A stretch of DNA of 64,000 bases, from the NCBI RefSeq assembly GCF_019393635.1, contig NC_057867.1, forward strand, positions 58,484,492 to 58,548,491, written 5' to 3'. A program made the translations under genes and the position numbers. The notes beneath the pieces were generated by a model. It saw nothing but the letters and a program-made list of their open reading frames with translations. It had not been told where the DNA came from and made no database searches. The DNA is from Dromiciops gliroides (lineage: Eukaryota > Chordata > Mammalia > Microbiotheria > Microbiotheriidae). Positions 11,291 to 21,499 of the stretch are shown one piece after another; within the stretch, counting starts at the first letter, position 1, and every line of letters begins with the position of its first letter.

Positions 11291-11574
11291 TTTCATTTAC
11301 ATGGGTCCTCCCTCCAATAGGTAGGTCATCTCCCCCCACTTATGGCTTTGTAGATCCTCTCGGAGAGTTATTGAAAAAGTTGTCACCTTGCACCCAACCT
11401 GATGAGGAGCCTCTCTTAATTCATCTGAGCTGATCCTCACATACCAAACACATAGTCTATCACCCAGGCCAAGTTCAGAGAGTCTGTAGCTTTGTAGGAA
11501 CTAACACTACAGTGAGCTTGCCTTCCACATCCCAGTATCACCATCATACCATATTGAGGCATCAGAGGAGGATT

Positions 11575-11760
11575 TTAGTGGACCATTACATGTAAAGTGC
11601 TATGTAAATACATTACCATAATTATTATTGTTATTAAAAATTAGGCATCATCCTTATTCTATAGAAAAGGAAACTGAGGCCCAGAAAGAAAGAAGACCAT
11701 GTCTAATATCACAGAAGTAGTAAGTGAAACAGCAGGAATTCCTAGTGGTGAGTTCTACTA
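11575..11760 (-). repeat. MIR-family SINE
   Basis: Antisense 'ctatagaaaaggaaactgaggcccagaaag' with 'gtgctatgtaaataca' in its tail. Confidence 0.7.
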
Positions 11761-11854
11761 CCAAAAAAATCCAAGGTCCTTCTCATTCTGCGGTTCCTGC
11801 TCCTTCTTCCAATTCTAAGAATTAAAGAAATCTTGTTTGTGAATCTCCTAGGGT

Positions 11855-12045
11855 GTCATGACAACTTTATAAGGGAGGCACTACAGGCATCATTATTCCT
11901 ATTTTACAGATAAGGAAACTGAGGCTCAAAGAGTTTAGGTGACCTGCCCATAGTTGCAGAGTTTGGATGTGTCGAAGCCAGGACTTTCACATTCCAAGTC
12001 CAGTAGTCATTGAGTATTTCAGTATCACTTCCGGGGGGTGGAAAA
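11855..12045 (-). repeat. MIR-family SINE
   Basis: Antisense 'cctattttacagataaggaaactgaggctcaaag' and 'gtgacctgcccatagttgcagag'. Confidence 0.75.
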
Positions 12046-12249
12046 CAGTATTCCTCAAATCATATTCTCTGGGACACTTCAGTAAGACAGAGATCCCACA
12101 GCTACTTTCACTGAAAACAAGCTAAAAAACCAACCAGCCCAAACCAAATAAACAAAGAGCTGATTAGAATTAGTCAAAAATCTGGCACTGCTTTGGATAA
12201 ACTAACAATGAGGTCAACTCACAGAGTTGGAACTATAAAGGACAATATA

Positions 12250-12390
12250 TAAAGGTCATTTAGTGTCCATACCCTTCTCCTGTTTTACAGACAGGGAAAC
12301 TGAAGTCCAGAGAATAGAAGCAGCTATTCTCCCATGGGAAATAAGTAGGAAAGCAGGATTTGAATTCAAGTCCATGGAATTCCAAAAGCC
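12250..12390 (-). repeat. MIR fragment
   Basis: 'tcctgttttacagacagggaaactgaagtccagag' on the antisense, abutting a long-form SINE. Confidence 0.65.
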
Positions 12391-12399
12391 AGTGCTGAC

Positions 12400-12596
12400 C
12401 TGACTCCAGGCCTGAGACACTTACCAGCTGTGTGACCCTGAGCAAGTCACTCAACCCTGTTTGCCTCAGTTTCTTCATCTGTAAAACTAGCTGGAGAAGG
12501 AAATGGCCAACCATTGCAGTATCTTTGCCAAGAGAACCCAAATGGGGTCACAAAGAGTTGGACACAACTTAAAATAATGACTGAATAGCAACAGTT
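12400..12596 (+). repeat. 5'-truncated long-form SINE
   Basis: Starts within 'gactccaggcctgagacactta' and keeps the long-form half: 'aatggccaaccattgcagtatctttgccaagag', ggggtcacaaagagttggac, ending in tagcaacag. Confidence 0.85.
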
Positions 12597-12659
12597 ATAG
12601 ATGAGTAAAGGAATCAACTCCACAGTTTCACATGCTGATTGTCTTTATTCCTATCTACA

Positions 12660-12925
12660 ATAATAATAATAACCACAACATAGTTGCAGGTTGCTTTAGT
12701 GTTTGTAAGACATTTGATATAGTTCTCACTAGATTATCCCACTATTGTTGTGAGGTGGTGCTATTATTATGGACATTAAAATGATAAGGATGAGGAATGA
12801 GATGAGGAAATTGAGTCTCAGAGAGAGACTGAGTGACTTGCCCAAGGTCACACAGCCAGTAAGCATCTGAGATCCCCTCTGAATGCAGGTCTTCTTAACT
12901 CCAAGTCCAGTCCTCTGGACACTAT
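12660..12925 (-). repeat. MIR-family SINE
   Basis: Antisense MIR with 'gaggaaattgagtctcagagagagactgagtgacttgcccaaggtcacacag'. Confidence 0.8.
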
Positions 12926-12989
12926 TTGATAACAGATATCAAGCCACTAACCTTCTCTGGACCTCAGTTTCCCCGTTCTCATCATAGAA

Positions 12990-13385
12990 AGTGAAATCTT
13001 AATCACAGAAGTTTAAACTTTAAACAGAAAAAAAGTTAAATAAAAATTCCATTCATCATAAATTTTGCTTAATCATAAAGTTTAACCTTAATCATAGAAC
13101 TTTAAAACTAGAAGAGTCCAATACCAAATACTTTATGGGGAACCTGAATCAGAGAGGGAAGAAATTTGCCTGAAGCCCTCCAGATAATTGGTGGCAAACC
13201 CAAGACCTAGAACTCAAACCTCTTGTTCCTTAACTGAGCTAGATTTCCCATAACACCCTATTACCTCTAGGCATCCATTAAATGAAAGAGTTGAATGAGA
13301 TGGCCCTGAAGGACTTTTCCAGCTCCCATATTCATAGGTCCTATATTGCCAAGTCCTCTCTAGCTCGAACAATCTATAATCTTAT
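12990..13385. repeat. Local TTTAA/AATCATA-rich repeats and CR1/L3 tail
   Basis: The motif 'taatcataga' with 'agtttaaactttaa' recurs imperfectly at 13000-13110. 13270-13385 carries two L3-tail-like pieces ('gagatggccctgaaggacttttccagctc', 'caagtcctctctagctc'). Confidence 0.4.
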
Positions 13386-13399
13386 GGCTCTCTGAATAT

Positions 13400-14015
13400 C
13401 CTGAATAGACTTAGCCAAGCTTCTTTTGTTGCATTTAGTGTGTGCTTGGCTAACCATTTCATTGGGAAGATATTGAGTTTATTTGCACACGTCCTTTGTA
13501 CTATCTTTTTTTCTTTCTTTTTATGAGGGGACAAGCTGTGATTATAAACTATTTTCAAGAAACTTTAAATAGAGTGGTAAATTAAGCATATAAAATGAAG
13601 AATGCCCATATGGAGGCATCCTTTGCCTATCAAGTTATCTCCCCTTTATTGCTGTGATTCTCTGATGCCTTTCTCTAACTGGGATCGGAGAAACTTTTTC
13701 CTGTTGAAAATATTCTTCCCTTCACCATTTGTCTTCCCATGCACTGTGCACCATAGTATTCTCTCATGATTCAGTCAAGCTAGTGTGCTGATTACAAATC
13801 ACCTGGACCTGAGCTGGATTCTGAATATGGGGACATATGTACTTTGCACTGAAAATTCTACCCTGATTTATTGAGAGCTGAGGCTGGGCACTTAGAATAG
13901 CTTAAGGTGTCTCCTCCATAGTCTATACCTGGCTTCAGGGAAGCAATAAGGGAGAGTATGAGAACAGGATGACCACACGTAGGGAATATCTTGGAGGGGA
14001 AACTTGTTCTGATAG
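13400..14015. other. No gene seen
   Basis: AT-rich unique DNA with only short frames. Confidence 0.4.
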
Positions 14016-14019
14016 CATT

Positions 14020-14340
14020 GTAGAATAAGTGAATTTTGAGTTAGAAGTCGGGAGTACAAACATTGGTTCTGCTCCTTGCTATCTGTGTGACCCTGGGCAA
14101 GTCACTTTCCCTCCCTCTATAAATCTTAGTTATTTTATCTAAAAAATTTTAATTCACATTTCTATAGTGCTTTAAGGAAATCAACAGCACATTTTTGGAA
14201 ACAATCCTACAGGGTTAAGTAACAAAAGTATCATTGCCCCCCTTTTTACAGATCAAGAAACTACAGTCAGAAAGATGGACTTGCCCAGAGGTTCACACAG
14301 CTGGTGAATATCAGAATGAGCATTTCAAGCCACCAGGTCA
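14020..14340. repeat. Two head-to-head MIR pieces
   Basis: A plus-strand MIR (14035-14145, 'ctatctgtgtgaccctgggcaagtcactttccct') is followed by an antisense one (14150-14335, 'tttttacagatcaagaaactacagtcag'). Confidence 0.7.
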
Positions 14341-14344
14341 AGTG

Positions 14345-14550
14345 CTCATTAGATGGGATGACTCTGGAGGTCCCATCTAATGAAATACCAAACTCCTTGA
14401 TTTACATATGTGAAACACCGTGAACGTGATGCATACTGTTTTGTCAGCTAAATTCCACTGAGTGGTGACTCAAATCATTTGTGAATATGTGAAGCATCTG
14501 TGATTCGGTCAGAGTGAGAAACACCCAGTATGGAAAATCCCTCCTCTTAC
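14345..14550. other. Small imperfect inverted repeat around 14380
   Basis: 'cattagatgggatgactctgga' and 'tccatctaatgaaata'-type arms (14347-14392) could pair as a short hairpin. No known element. Confidence 0.3.
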
Positions 14551-14574
14551 TCCAGATTTCAGTCCATCTTTGAC

Positions 14575-14695
14575 TTAGTAGATCAGTCCTGTGGCTCACA
14601 AAGGTTAAGGGACTTGGTGTCAGTGGCAGAATTTGAAGCCAGGTCCTCCTGACTCCAAGCCCTGCTCTCTATGACTGTGGTAGGCTGCCTCCAAG
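14575..14695 (-). repeat. MIR fragment
   Basis: 'ggttaagggacttggtgtcagtggcagaatttgaagccaggtcctcctgactccaag' antisense. Confidence 0.65.
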
Positions 14696-15171
14696 ATTTT
14701 TTGGCATATTTCATTTTTATACTCTTCTCTAGGTTAAGGTATTTGGTATAATATCCCCTACTTCCGCTTTATAACATCTCTTGAACATAAGGAAGCAGAT
14801 ATTTCCATTGGCAAAGCAGGAAGGTAGTTTGTCCCTTTTATCATTACTGATTCAAGCTAGCACCTGTGAATAGACTTCTGTTTCTGAAGATCCATTTTAC
14901 TATTCTGATTCTGAAAGAGATGTATTTTTTCTAATTGTTTCTAAATGCCAGGCACCGTCAAATGCCATTTTCGGCTGCTGTTGTTAGCAGGGGAGAGGAC
15001 ACATACCTAATACTCCTAGCAATTTCTGTGCACTAATATGTCTGCTTCATTAACTTCAATCAAAACACAGCAGGGGCTCCTTGGTGGCAATCCATTTCCT
15101 TTGATACCTTCTCATCAAATATTGATCTGAATAAGATTCAGTAGATGAGCATGGAGCCGGTCTGTATGATA

Positions 15172-15177
15172 TTTATT
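15172..15177 (-). terminator. Polyadenylation signal AATAAA for the 15.2-kb candidate exon
   Basis: tttatt on the plus strand, 20-26 bases beyond the TAA of the candidate exon. Confidence 0.4.
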
Positions 15178-15197
15178 TACGGAATTCACTGAATACA

Positions 15198-15353
15198 TTA
15201 TTTCTTCCTGAAACGGCCAATTGTCTTTTTCCAAGAACAGGTCTGCCTTTCGGTGACTTGTTTTATAGCCCTCTGCAAGATCTCATTCTTCCATTCTGCA
15301 GAAAACCTCATCCGCCAGAACAACATCTTTTTGTGAGTATGTAAAATGTTACT
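15198..15353 (-). CDS. Candidate 3'-terminal coding exon, unknown protein
   Basis: On the minus strand a pyrimidine-rich tract with TTTCAG ends at 15354. The following segment is open for about 51 codons to a TAA at 15198-15200. AATAAA lies 20-odd bases past the stop (15172-15177). The peptide is unlike repeat translation: rich in Lys, Arg and Trp, with stretches such as KKMLFWRMRF, EWKNEILQRAIKQV and WKKTIGRF, and a predicted basic helix. Acceptor, open frame, stop and poly(A) signal in correct order and spacing suggest the last exon of a minus-strand gene whose other exons lie at higher coordinates or outside the window. I do not recognise the family and found no convincing upstream exon. 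Chance remains possible. Confidence 0.38.
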   Translation of the reverse strand, partial: SNILHTHKKMLFWRMRFSAEWKNEILQRAIKQVTERQTCSWKKTIGRFRKK

Positions 15354-15399
15354 GAAATTTAGGGGGTCAATGGTACATTCAACCACTCACAGAAATGTC

Positions 15400-16225
15400 T
15401 CTAAAGAAGAAAAAAAACGATTTTGAGATCGATCCCTAGCAGGAAAAAAAGCGTGACAGAAAGAAAGACAGATAAGATAGCTCTCCTTTGTCTATAGTGT
15501 GAAAAACAAAGCTAGATTTCCCATGGTTTTAATAGATAGCCAGTAAGTGCTGGGAATGGAAGTAGATAAGGCCCCCCAAAGCAGGTCTGTCCAAATGGTA
15601 TTTCTGCATGTTGAACTCACTTCAAGACAGCCTGCCATTTTTGTCCCTTTTTTTCCTTTCTGATCACTCTGCTAAATAGATGGACTTGAGATATTTGCCA
15701 TGCTCTGAAGCCCCTGACTCTTCCATAGATGAGTTACCTATTTTACATATTACAGCTGGGGCCCTGTTAGTAGGGGTGAGCAGTGAACAGAATACAGAAC
15801 AGTAAACAAAGAGCATTGCTGAAGTACTGGGGAAAAGGGGATAAAGTCGAGTTCAGTAAATGCGTTCTGACAGTCCTGGAGAACCAACAAGAGACAGAGC
15901 ACTGGGCATGAAATGGGAATTAGGAGGCCATAGACAAATCCAAAATGGTAACCTGATCGCAACTGAATTCCAGAACAGAAAGAAGCACTGGGAAGAAGCG
16001 GGCCACATGACTTCACTGATGATTGGAGTGTGAGACCACAGCGGCCTCACAAAGAGAATAATAAGGTATGCTGTCTCGGGGGTGGGGGTGGGGGTGGCAA
16101 TTGTCCAATTGTCCTTCAGCAAGAAAGACAATTCATTTTCCCATGAAAGTGAAGCAAAGTTTCCATTGAACACCACATGACATGAATGAAAGGAGATTCT
16201 ATTGAAGTGAAGTCATTAGCAGCCT
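15400..16225. other. No gene supported
   Basis: Two overlapping minus-strand frames (15750-16016 and 15853-16176) are hydrophobic but lack motifs and splice context. A short (GGGGGT)n run lies near 16080-16095. Confidence 0.35.
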
Positions 16226-16229
16226 TGAG

Positions 16230-16440
16230 GAAATGAACTTCGGGAGGCAGCACAGTCTGCTAGAAAGAACACTGAAGCCAGAGTCAGGAAGCCTGTGTTT
16301 GAATGTGGGCTCCTAGGCATATTCATCATGTAACATGGAGGAAATGACATCGCCCCTCTGTGCTTCACTTTCTCGGACTGCTTACCTCCCAGAATTGCTG
16401 TGGGACAAGGGCTTTGGATGGCTGATTGCAGTGATTATTG
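16230..16440 (+). repeat. MIR-family SINE
   Basis: 'ggcagcacagtctgctagaaagaacactgaagccagagtcaggaagcctgtgtttgaat' head followed by a disrupted core. Confidence 0.65.
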
Positions 16441-16519
16441 GGAAGCTGGCTGGAAAAGGATACAAAGGGACGGAGAAATAAATTGGCATTCGCTGACAGG
16501 TAGCTTTAGATCTAGGGAT

Positions 16520-16650
16520 TTTTTAAAATCATGATCAATGTTTCTAGTACCATGCCACTGGAAGTGCCTGTTGGCATATCTGGTTTCAGCCACTGCAGCA
16601 ACGTCAACATTTAATCCATATTGCTCACATCCTACCTTTCTGGCTTTGGG
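16520..16650 (-). pseudogene. Possible retrotransposon endonuclease remnant (RTE-like)
   Basis: The minus-strand frame contains QYGLNVDVAAVAETRYAN. It resembles the (Y)NIDIAALSETR motif around the catalytic Glu of LINE apurinic endonucleases, particularly RTE-type. Sequence on either side is not clearly related, so this would be a short, decayed fragment. Confidence 0.3.
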
Positions 16651-16869
16651 TTTGGGTGGGTTTTTTTTTTTTATGTTTTTGTTTGTTTTCTGGATTATCA
16701 AAGTGTGAGTTAATTTACTGGGAAAAGGCTTGGAAATTGAAGCAGCAGCACTAGCTGCTCTTCAGAAGTGAATGTGGCTTGCTGTCGACCATCCACGACT
16801 TTGAGCAAAGGCCAATGGGTCAGCTTCGAGCCAGAGGGAGTCACAGATGCCAGTGGACATCAATAAGTC

Positions 16870-16990
16870 AATAACTCACAGACTCACAGCACCATAGAGT
16901 CTTAGAGATAAAAGAGATCTTAGAGACAATTGAGGCCAACCTCTTCATTTTACAGAGGGGGAAACTGAGACCCACAGCTGGAAATCAAAG
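16870..16990 (-). repeat. MIR fragment
   Basis: 'ctcttcattttacagagggggaaactgagacccacag' antisense, preceded by 'agagtcttagagataaaagagatct'. Confidence 0.65.
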
Positions 16991-16997
16991 GACAATT

Positions 16998-17335
16998 TGG
17001 TTTTTTCATGTTTAATCATGTTATTTTTTCCATTCTACTCTATTTTATTTTCAGTTCTACATTCTCTCCCTTCTCCTCCCCCCACCCACTTAAAAGGTAT
17101 GAAAAACAAAACTCATTACAAATATGAAGTTATGTGCAACACATTTCCACATTAGCCATGTTCTAGAAAAAACAAACGAGAAAAATAAAGAGAAAAAATA
17201 TATTTCAGTCTGCACTTTGAGTCTATCAGCTCTCTATCTGGAGGTGCACAGCATGTTTTATCGTGAGTCCTTGGAACTGTGATGGGTAATTGTGTTGAAC
17301 ACAATTACTAAGGTCAAAGGACAATTTTCAAGAGA
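16998..17335 (-). mobile_element. L1 3' UTR fragment
   Basis: 'tattttcagttctacattctctccctt', 'gcaacacatttccacattagccatgtt' and 'ctggaggtgcacagcatgttttatcgtgagtcc' are the reverse strand of the marsupial-type L1 3' end. Confidence 0.6.
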
Positions 17336-17409
17336 GCAATATTGCCTAAGTCTTCTTGTTCACAGCCTCACACAAAGATGGCAATTGCCATCTCCCACAC
17401 TAGACAAAT

Positions 17410-17605
17410 ATATTACACAGGCAGAATGAAAAATAGACTGGGAGTCAGGCTGCCTGATTCTACTCCCTGATTTCTCACTTGTTAGCACAGTGACATTAGA
17501 GGGTCACATCCCCTCTCTGAGCCTTACTTCTTTCCTCTAAAAATATGTAGGCCAGGCTAGATGATCTTAAAGGCCCCTTTCAATGTTAAACTGCTATAAG
17601 TCATA
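17410..17605 (+). repeat. MIR-family SINE
   Basis: 'tagactgggagtcaggctgcctgattctact' head, 'cacagtgacattagagggtcacat' core, and a tail like 'aggctagatgatcttaaaggcccctttc'. Confidence 0.65.
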
Positions 17606-17943
17606 TTTTACATAAACATATGTTTTAATACTTCAAGAGGCTGTGATACTTCCATTGCACTTCTGCTCTCTACCAATACAGATTTCAACCCTTGTACAAC
17701 TTAGTAAATAGGGTTCTTGCTCCAGCCAAAGGGATGCATACACACAATGCATTATGGGTAAGATGCTAAAGGGCTTCTATGAACCTAACTAGGCTGGTCT
17801 TCAGACAACAGGAGCACATTTTGTCACAAACCCCAACATCCTGTCTTGATAGGATGTGCTAGAGGTTGGGTTCCACTGACATTGGGTCTTCTGGAACCTA
17901 ATATCACCTCCATGCCAGGATGCAGCATGGCAGTAGAATAACA
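17606..17943. other. No gene seen
   Basis: Unique-looking DNA immediately 5' of the composite element; no exon-like segment. Confidence 0.4.
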
Positions 17944-19061
17944 GTGGAGAATTTTTGTTGTTATTGTTCAGCCATCCAGCTGTGTCGGAATCTTTGTGAC
18001 CCTGAGGTGGGTTGGGGATGATTTTTTCCCAAAAGAAAGCCTGAAGAGGAGTTAAGGGGTGATTTTGGCCAGCAGGGTAGCCTTAGATGGGTTTGGGGGG
18101 CTAACTTTGCCCAGCAGGGGCCCTAAGGGGAGTATCATTGCCCAGCAGGGGGGCCTTACAAAGGGTTTGGGGGGGATTCACTTTGCCCAGCAAGGGGCTT
18201 TAGATGGGGCTGGTGAGATGACTTTGCCCAGCAGCGGGGCTGAGGTGGCATGGGGGGCTCACTTTGCCCATCAGGGGGCCTGTGGTAGGGTTGGGGGAGC
18301 TCACTTTGTCCAGGGGGGCACTTAGGAAGGTTGGGGGTGACTTTTTCCAGTACGGGGCCTGAGGAGGTGTTGGGAGGTGACTTTGTCCATCACAGGCCCT
18401 AAGGGCTCCACCATTGCCCAGCAGGGGGGGGGCCTTAGGAGGGGTTGGTGAGATGACTTTGCCCAGCAGGGGGCCTGACTTTAAACTGAATCTAAACTGC
18501 CCAGAATTGACACTGAATTAGAATAGTGAGATCCTGTGACAAAGGCCTCCTTGCTGTTTCTAGCACCTGAGTGAAATCACTGGCCCTCCTCCATCCAGGA
18601 ATTTCTCCCTCCTTATCTGTATCCTTCCTTTCCTGGTGCTCCTTAATGCTAGTTCCTTCCTTATGTGGAGGATCTCCCATTTACTCTGTTGGTATGTAGT
18701 CATCTGTGTGTTGTCTCACTGGTTAGACTGTAAGGTCCCTGAGGGCAGGCACTCTTTCTGCCTTTCTTTGCTTGCCCAGGGCACACAGCACAGCGTCTGG
18801 CACTTCTGTTGTTCACTTGTGCCTGACTCTTCATGACCCCCATGGTCCATAGCTTGCCAGTGGTATCCATGGGGTTTTCTTGGCAAAGATACTGAGGTGG
18901 TTTGCCATTTCCTTTTCCTGCAGATTAAGGCAATAGAAGTTGAGTGACTTGCCCAGGGTCACACAGCTAGTGAGTGTCTGAGGCTGGATTTGAACTCAGG
19001 CCTTCCTGACTCCAGGCAGAGTGCTCTACCCACTGAGCCACTTAGTTGCCTCGTGGAGAAT
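17944..19061 (-). mobile_element. Composite SINE-VNTR-SINE element with TSD (copy 1)
   Basis: Read on the minus strand, a complete long-form SINE (18800-19052) is joined to about 320 bp of non-coding sequence (18480-18799), then a G/C-skewed VNTR of roughly 40-bp units (18004-18479, core cccctgctgggcaaagt), then a ~50-bp SINE 3' end with an (AAC/AAT)n tail (17953-18003). GTGGAGAAT occurs just outside both ends (17944-17952 and 19053-19061), so the ~1.1-kb unit looks inserted in one event. The layout recalls primate SVA. The middle part contains MIR/L2-like wording ('ccctcagggaccttacagtctaa'). Alternative: a VNTR-bearing segment nested inside a pre-existing SINE. Confidence 0.7.
18004..18479 (-). 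repeat. ~40-bp VNTR (short array)
   Basis: About a dozen diverged units, each with cagcaggggg(c/g)c on the plus strand, spaced roughly 31-45 bp. The plus strand is G-rich with many runs of four or more G. The 88-codon frame across it is a repeat artefact. Confidence 0.9.
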
Positions 19062-19093
19062 ACACACACACGCACACACACACACATATAAAT
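19058..19093. repeat. (CA)n microsatellite
   Basis: acacacacacgcacacacac directly after the composite element. Confidence 0.9.
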
Positions 19094-19164
19094 AAATTTC
19101 CGTCTCATGCCCTCTGGTACTTCCCTATTACTGTCAATGGGTACCACTTTCCTCATAGTCCCCC

Positions 19165-19620
19165 AGGCTCACAGCTGTGTGTCATTCTTGATTTCTCACT
19201 CTCACTCACCCCACACATCCATTCTAATTCCAAATCTTGCCCTTTCTACCTCCCCAACATCTCTCATGTCTTTACTCTTCTCTCCACTGACACAGCCTCT
19301 GTCTTATCTCAGGTTCTCATCATCTCTCACCTGGACTATTGCACTAGCTTCACGACAGATCTCCTTGCCTTAAATCTCCTGCTCCAAACCATTCACCCCT
19401 CAGCTGCCAGCAATATTTGTCAAAAGTATAAATCTGATCATGTCAAATGCCTCATCTCCCAGTGAGCTCTAGGGTTTCCCTGTCACCTCCAGAATCAAAC
19501 ATAAGGCTTTCTGCTTGGCTCTTCATCACCTGGCCCCTTCTGACCTTTCCTGTGTCTGGTCATCTTTCTTCCTCTACCCATTCTCTGGTCCCGTTGTGAT
19601 AGCCTTGCAATTCTTGTAGC
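19165..19620 (+). mobile_element. L2 LINE 3' end
   Basis: Reads like the L2 3' region: 'catctctcacctggactattgcactag', 'ccattcacccctcagctgccagcaa', 'aaatctgatcatgtcaaatgcc' and 'ggctcttcatcacctggcccc'. The 139-codon frame across it is a relic. Confidence 0.75.
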
Positions 19621-19639
19621 ATTATACCCCATCTCTCAG

Positions 19640-19860
19640 TCTCTCACTGGAGAGATATGGAGAGAGAGAGAGACAGAGAGGAGAGAGGTACAGCACGCAC
19701 ATACATACACTATATCTACACATACATGTACTATATATGTATGTGTGTATATATGGGTGGATTTTATATACATACATGTGTACACATCCACCACACACAC
19801 ACACACCATACACTCACACACACACAGTACATAGTATGTGCTGCTGTACATATACAATTC
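19640..19860. repeat. Mixed (GA)n, (TATG)n and (CA)n microsatellite
   Basis: Purine run, then tatatgtatgtgtgtatata, then cacacacacacacc with interruptions. Confidence 0.85.
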
Positions 19861-20006
19861 CTCCAGGTCTTCCTGTGTTTCTCCTCATCCCACACATCCA
19901 TTGTTTCTTAGGCTTGGTACACAACCTGGAATTTCATAGGGAACTTCCAGTTGAGGAAATGTCCTATACTGATGGAGGTTGGTACCTTCTCAGAAGGTGC
20001 CTAGAG

Positions 20007-20186
20007 CAGTGGTGTCAAACTCAAATAGAAATGGAGGCCACTAATCTGTACATAAAGATCCCTGCAGGCTATCTATTGACTTACTTTTACGAGGTATTAT
20101 TATCTATGTTTCATTGTATTTTTATTTATTTTGTTAAATATTTCCCAATTACATTTTAATTGGGTTTGGTGTGTTTCACACCTCTG
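20007..20186 (+). mobile_element. hAT-like MITE
   Basis: A 180-bp AT-rich segment bounded by CAGTGGTGTCAAACTC and, inverted at the other end, CAGAGGTGTGAAACAC. These are hAT-style terminal repeats with three mismatches. The expected 8-bp TSD is no longer visible, so the insertion is old or one edge is off. Confidence 0.55.
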
Positions 20187-20460
20187 CCATACTCAGAGGT
20201 TAAGGAACTTGCCCAGGGTCACACAGCTGGGATGGATGGATGGATGGATGGATGGATGGATGGATGGATGGATGGATGGATGGATGGATAGATGGATAGA
20301 CAGATCAGAGGCAGTATTTGAATCCAGGTTTTCCTGGGTTTTAGGACAGCTCTTTAACCACTACACTAGGCTGGCTCTCATCATTTTTTTCTTCTAGTAT
20401 AAATTTATTCTATCACATTCATAAACCACAATTTATTTAGCCACTCTCCATTGGGAAAAG
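20187..20460 (-). repeat. MIR with (TGGA)n expansion, joined to L1 3' piece
   Basis: Antisense MIR ('ggttaaggaacttgcccagggtcacacagctg') interrupted by (TGGA)n at 20231-20300, then 'ccactacactaggctggctctcatca', then an antisense L1 3' piece ('tcataaaccacaatttatttagccactctccattg'). Confidence 0.75.
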
Positions 20461-20469
20461 GTATTTTGA

Positions 20470-21270
20470 CAGCTGCCTGACTGGGAGGGTTAACTAAGGA
20501 AGCATTTGGCTCTAGAGGAAGCACAAAGAGTAACAGTTATAAAAGAAAGCTAATATGCTAGCAGGGGATTTTGTCACCCCTTAAGAGAAAGTCAAATGGA
20601 AAGTGCACCATTTGTTTAGTATACAGTTATTCAGGAACTTGAAAATGTATCTGAAAGGCAAGTGAAAATTTATCATCATAAAGCCAAAAGGACTTTCAGT
20701 GGATAATGGCTGACAGGATTCTGATCAAGGTGAATTCTGTTTCTTTTCATCAAAGTGTAATTAGCCTTGATACAGGCTTTCCCTATATCTAGATTCCCTT
20801 TGATAGCAGGGAACTCTTTGCAAAGTCAGAATGCAGGTTTCTGGGGTGCTCTATCCACTCAATTGTTAACTGAATTTTCATTTTCCTAGGGTCACCAGGG
20901 GATTACACATTCTAATTGAACAATGCCTTAATGAATGTAATTTGGTAGCTCCATATGCCCGTGTGACTAGTTCCTAGTGTTTATTTCATTTTAAATTTGG
21001 ACTAAACTAGATATGGAAAAATAATTATACTGTGCAGAAATAAACCCGAAGATTTCATCTAATGTCAGAGTTGAAATGTCCTATAGACACCACTTAGTCC
21101 CAACTGTATCTGAACAAGAATTCCCTACAACCTCTGAGACAAGTAGTATTGCAGCTTTCACTTGAGAACTAGCAGTAAGGGGGACCCCCATGACCTCTGG
21201 TAGCAGCGCATTCTACTCTGGGACAGGAGGCTGTTTTGTTTTCCCGAATTTATTCTTCAGCCTTCCCCCT
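20470..21270. other. No gene seen
   Basis: Unique-looking AT-rich DNA between the two MIR/L1 composites. Confidence 0.4.
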
Positions 21271-21274
21271 CTGG

Positions 21275-21490
21275 CCTAGGCACTGAGAGGTTAACGGACT
21301 TGCCCAGGGTTACACAGCCAGTCTATATCAGAGGCAGTACTTTAAGCCAGGTGTTCCTGGCTTTGAGAACAGACAGCTCTCTACCTACTACACTAGGCTG
21401 CCTCTCATCACTTTTTCTTATGGCACAATTTATTCTATCATATTCATAAACCACAATTTATTTAGCCATTTTCCATTGGAAGACTGCTCT
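21275..21490 (-). repeat. Second MIR + L1 3' composite
   Basis: Same order and same junction as at 20187-20460: 'ttaacggacttgcccagggttacacagcc', 'tacactaggctgcctctcatcac' and 'cataaaccacaatttatttagccattttccattg', without the (TGGA)n. Confidence 0.75.
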
Positions 21491-21499
21491 TAGTTCTAT

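Noticed and set aside
18059..18325. 88-codon Gly-rich frame
   Set aside because: Translation of the VNTR units, not a protein.
19046..20159. Frames of 84-140 codons around the microsatellites
   Set aside because: Built from L2 relic sequence and CA/TATG repeats.
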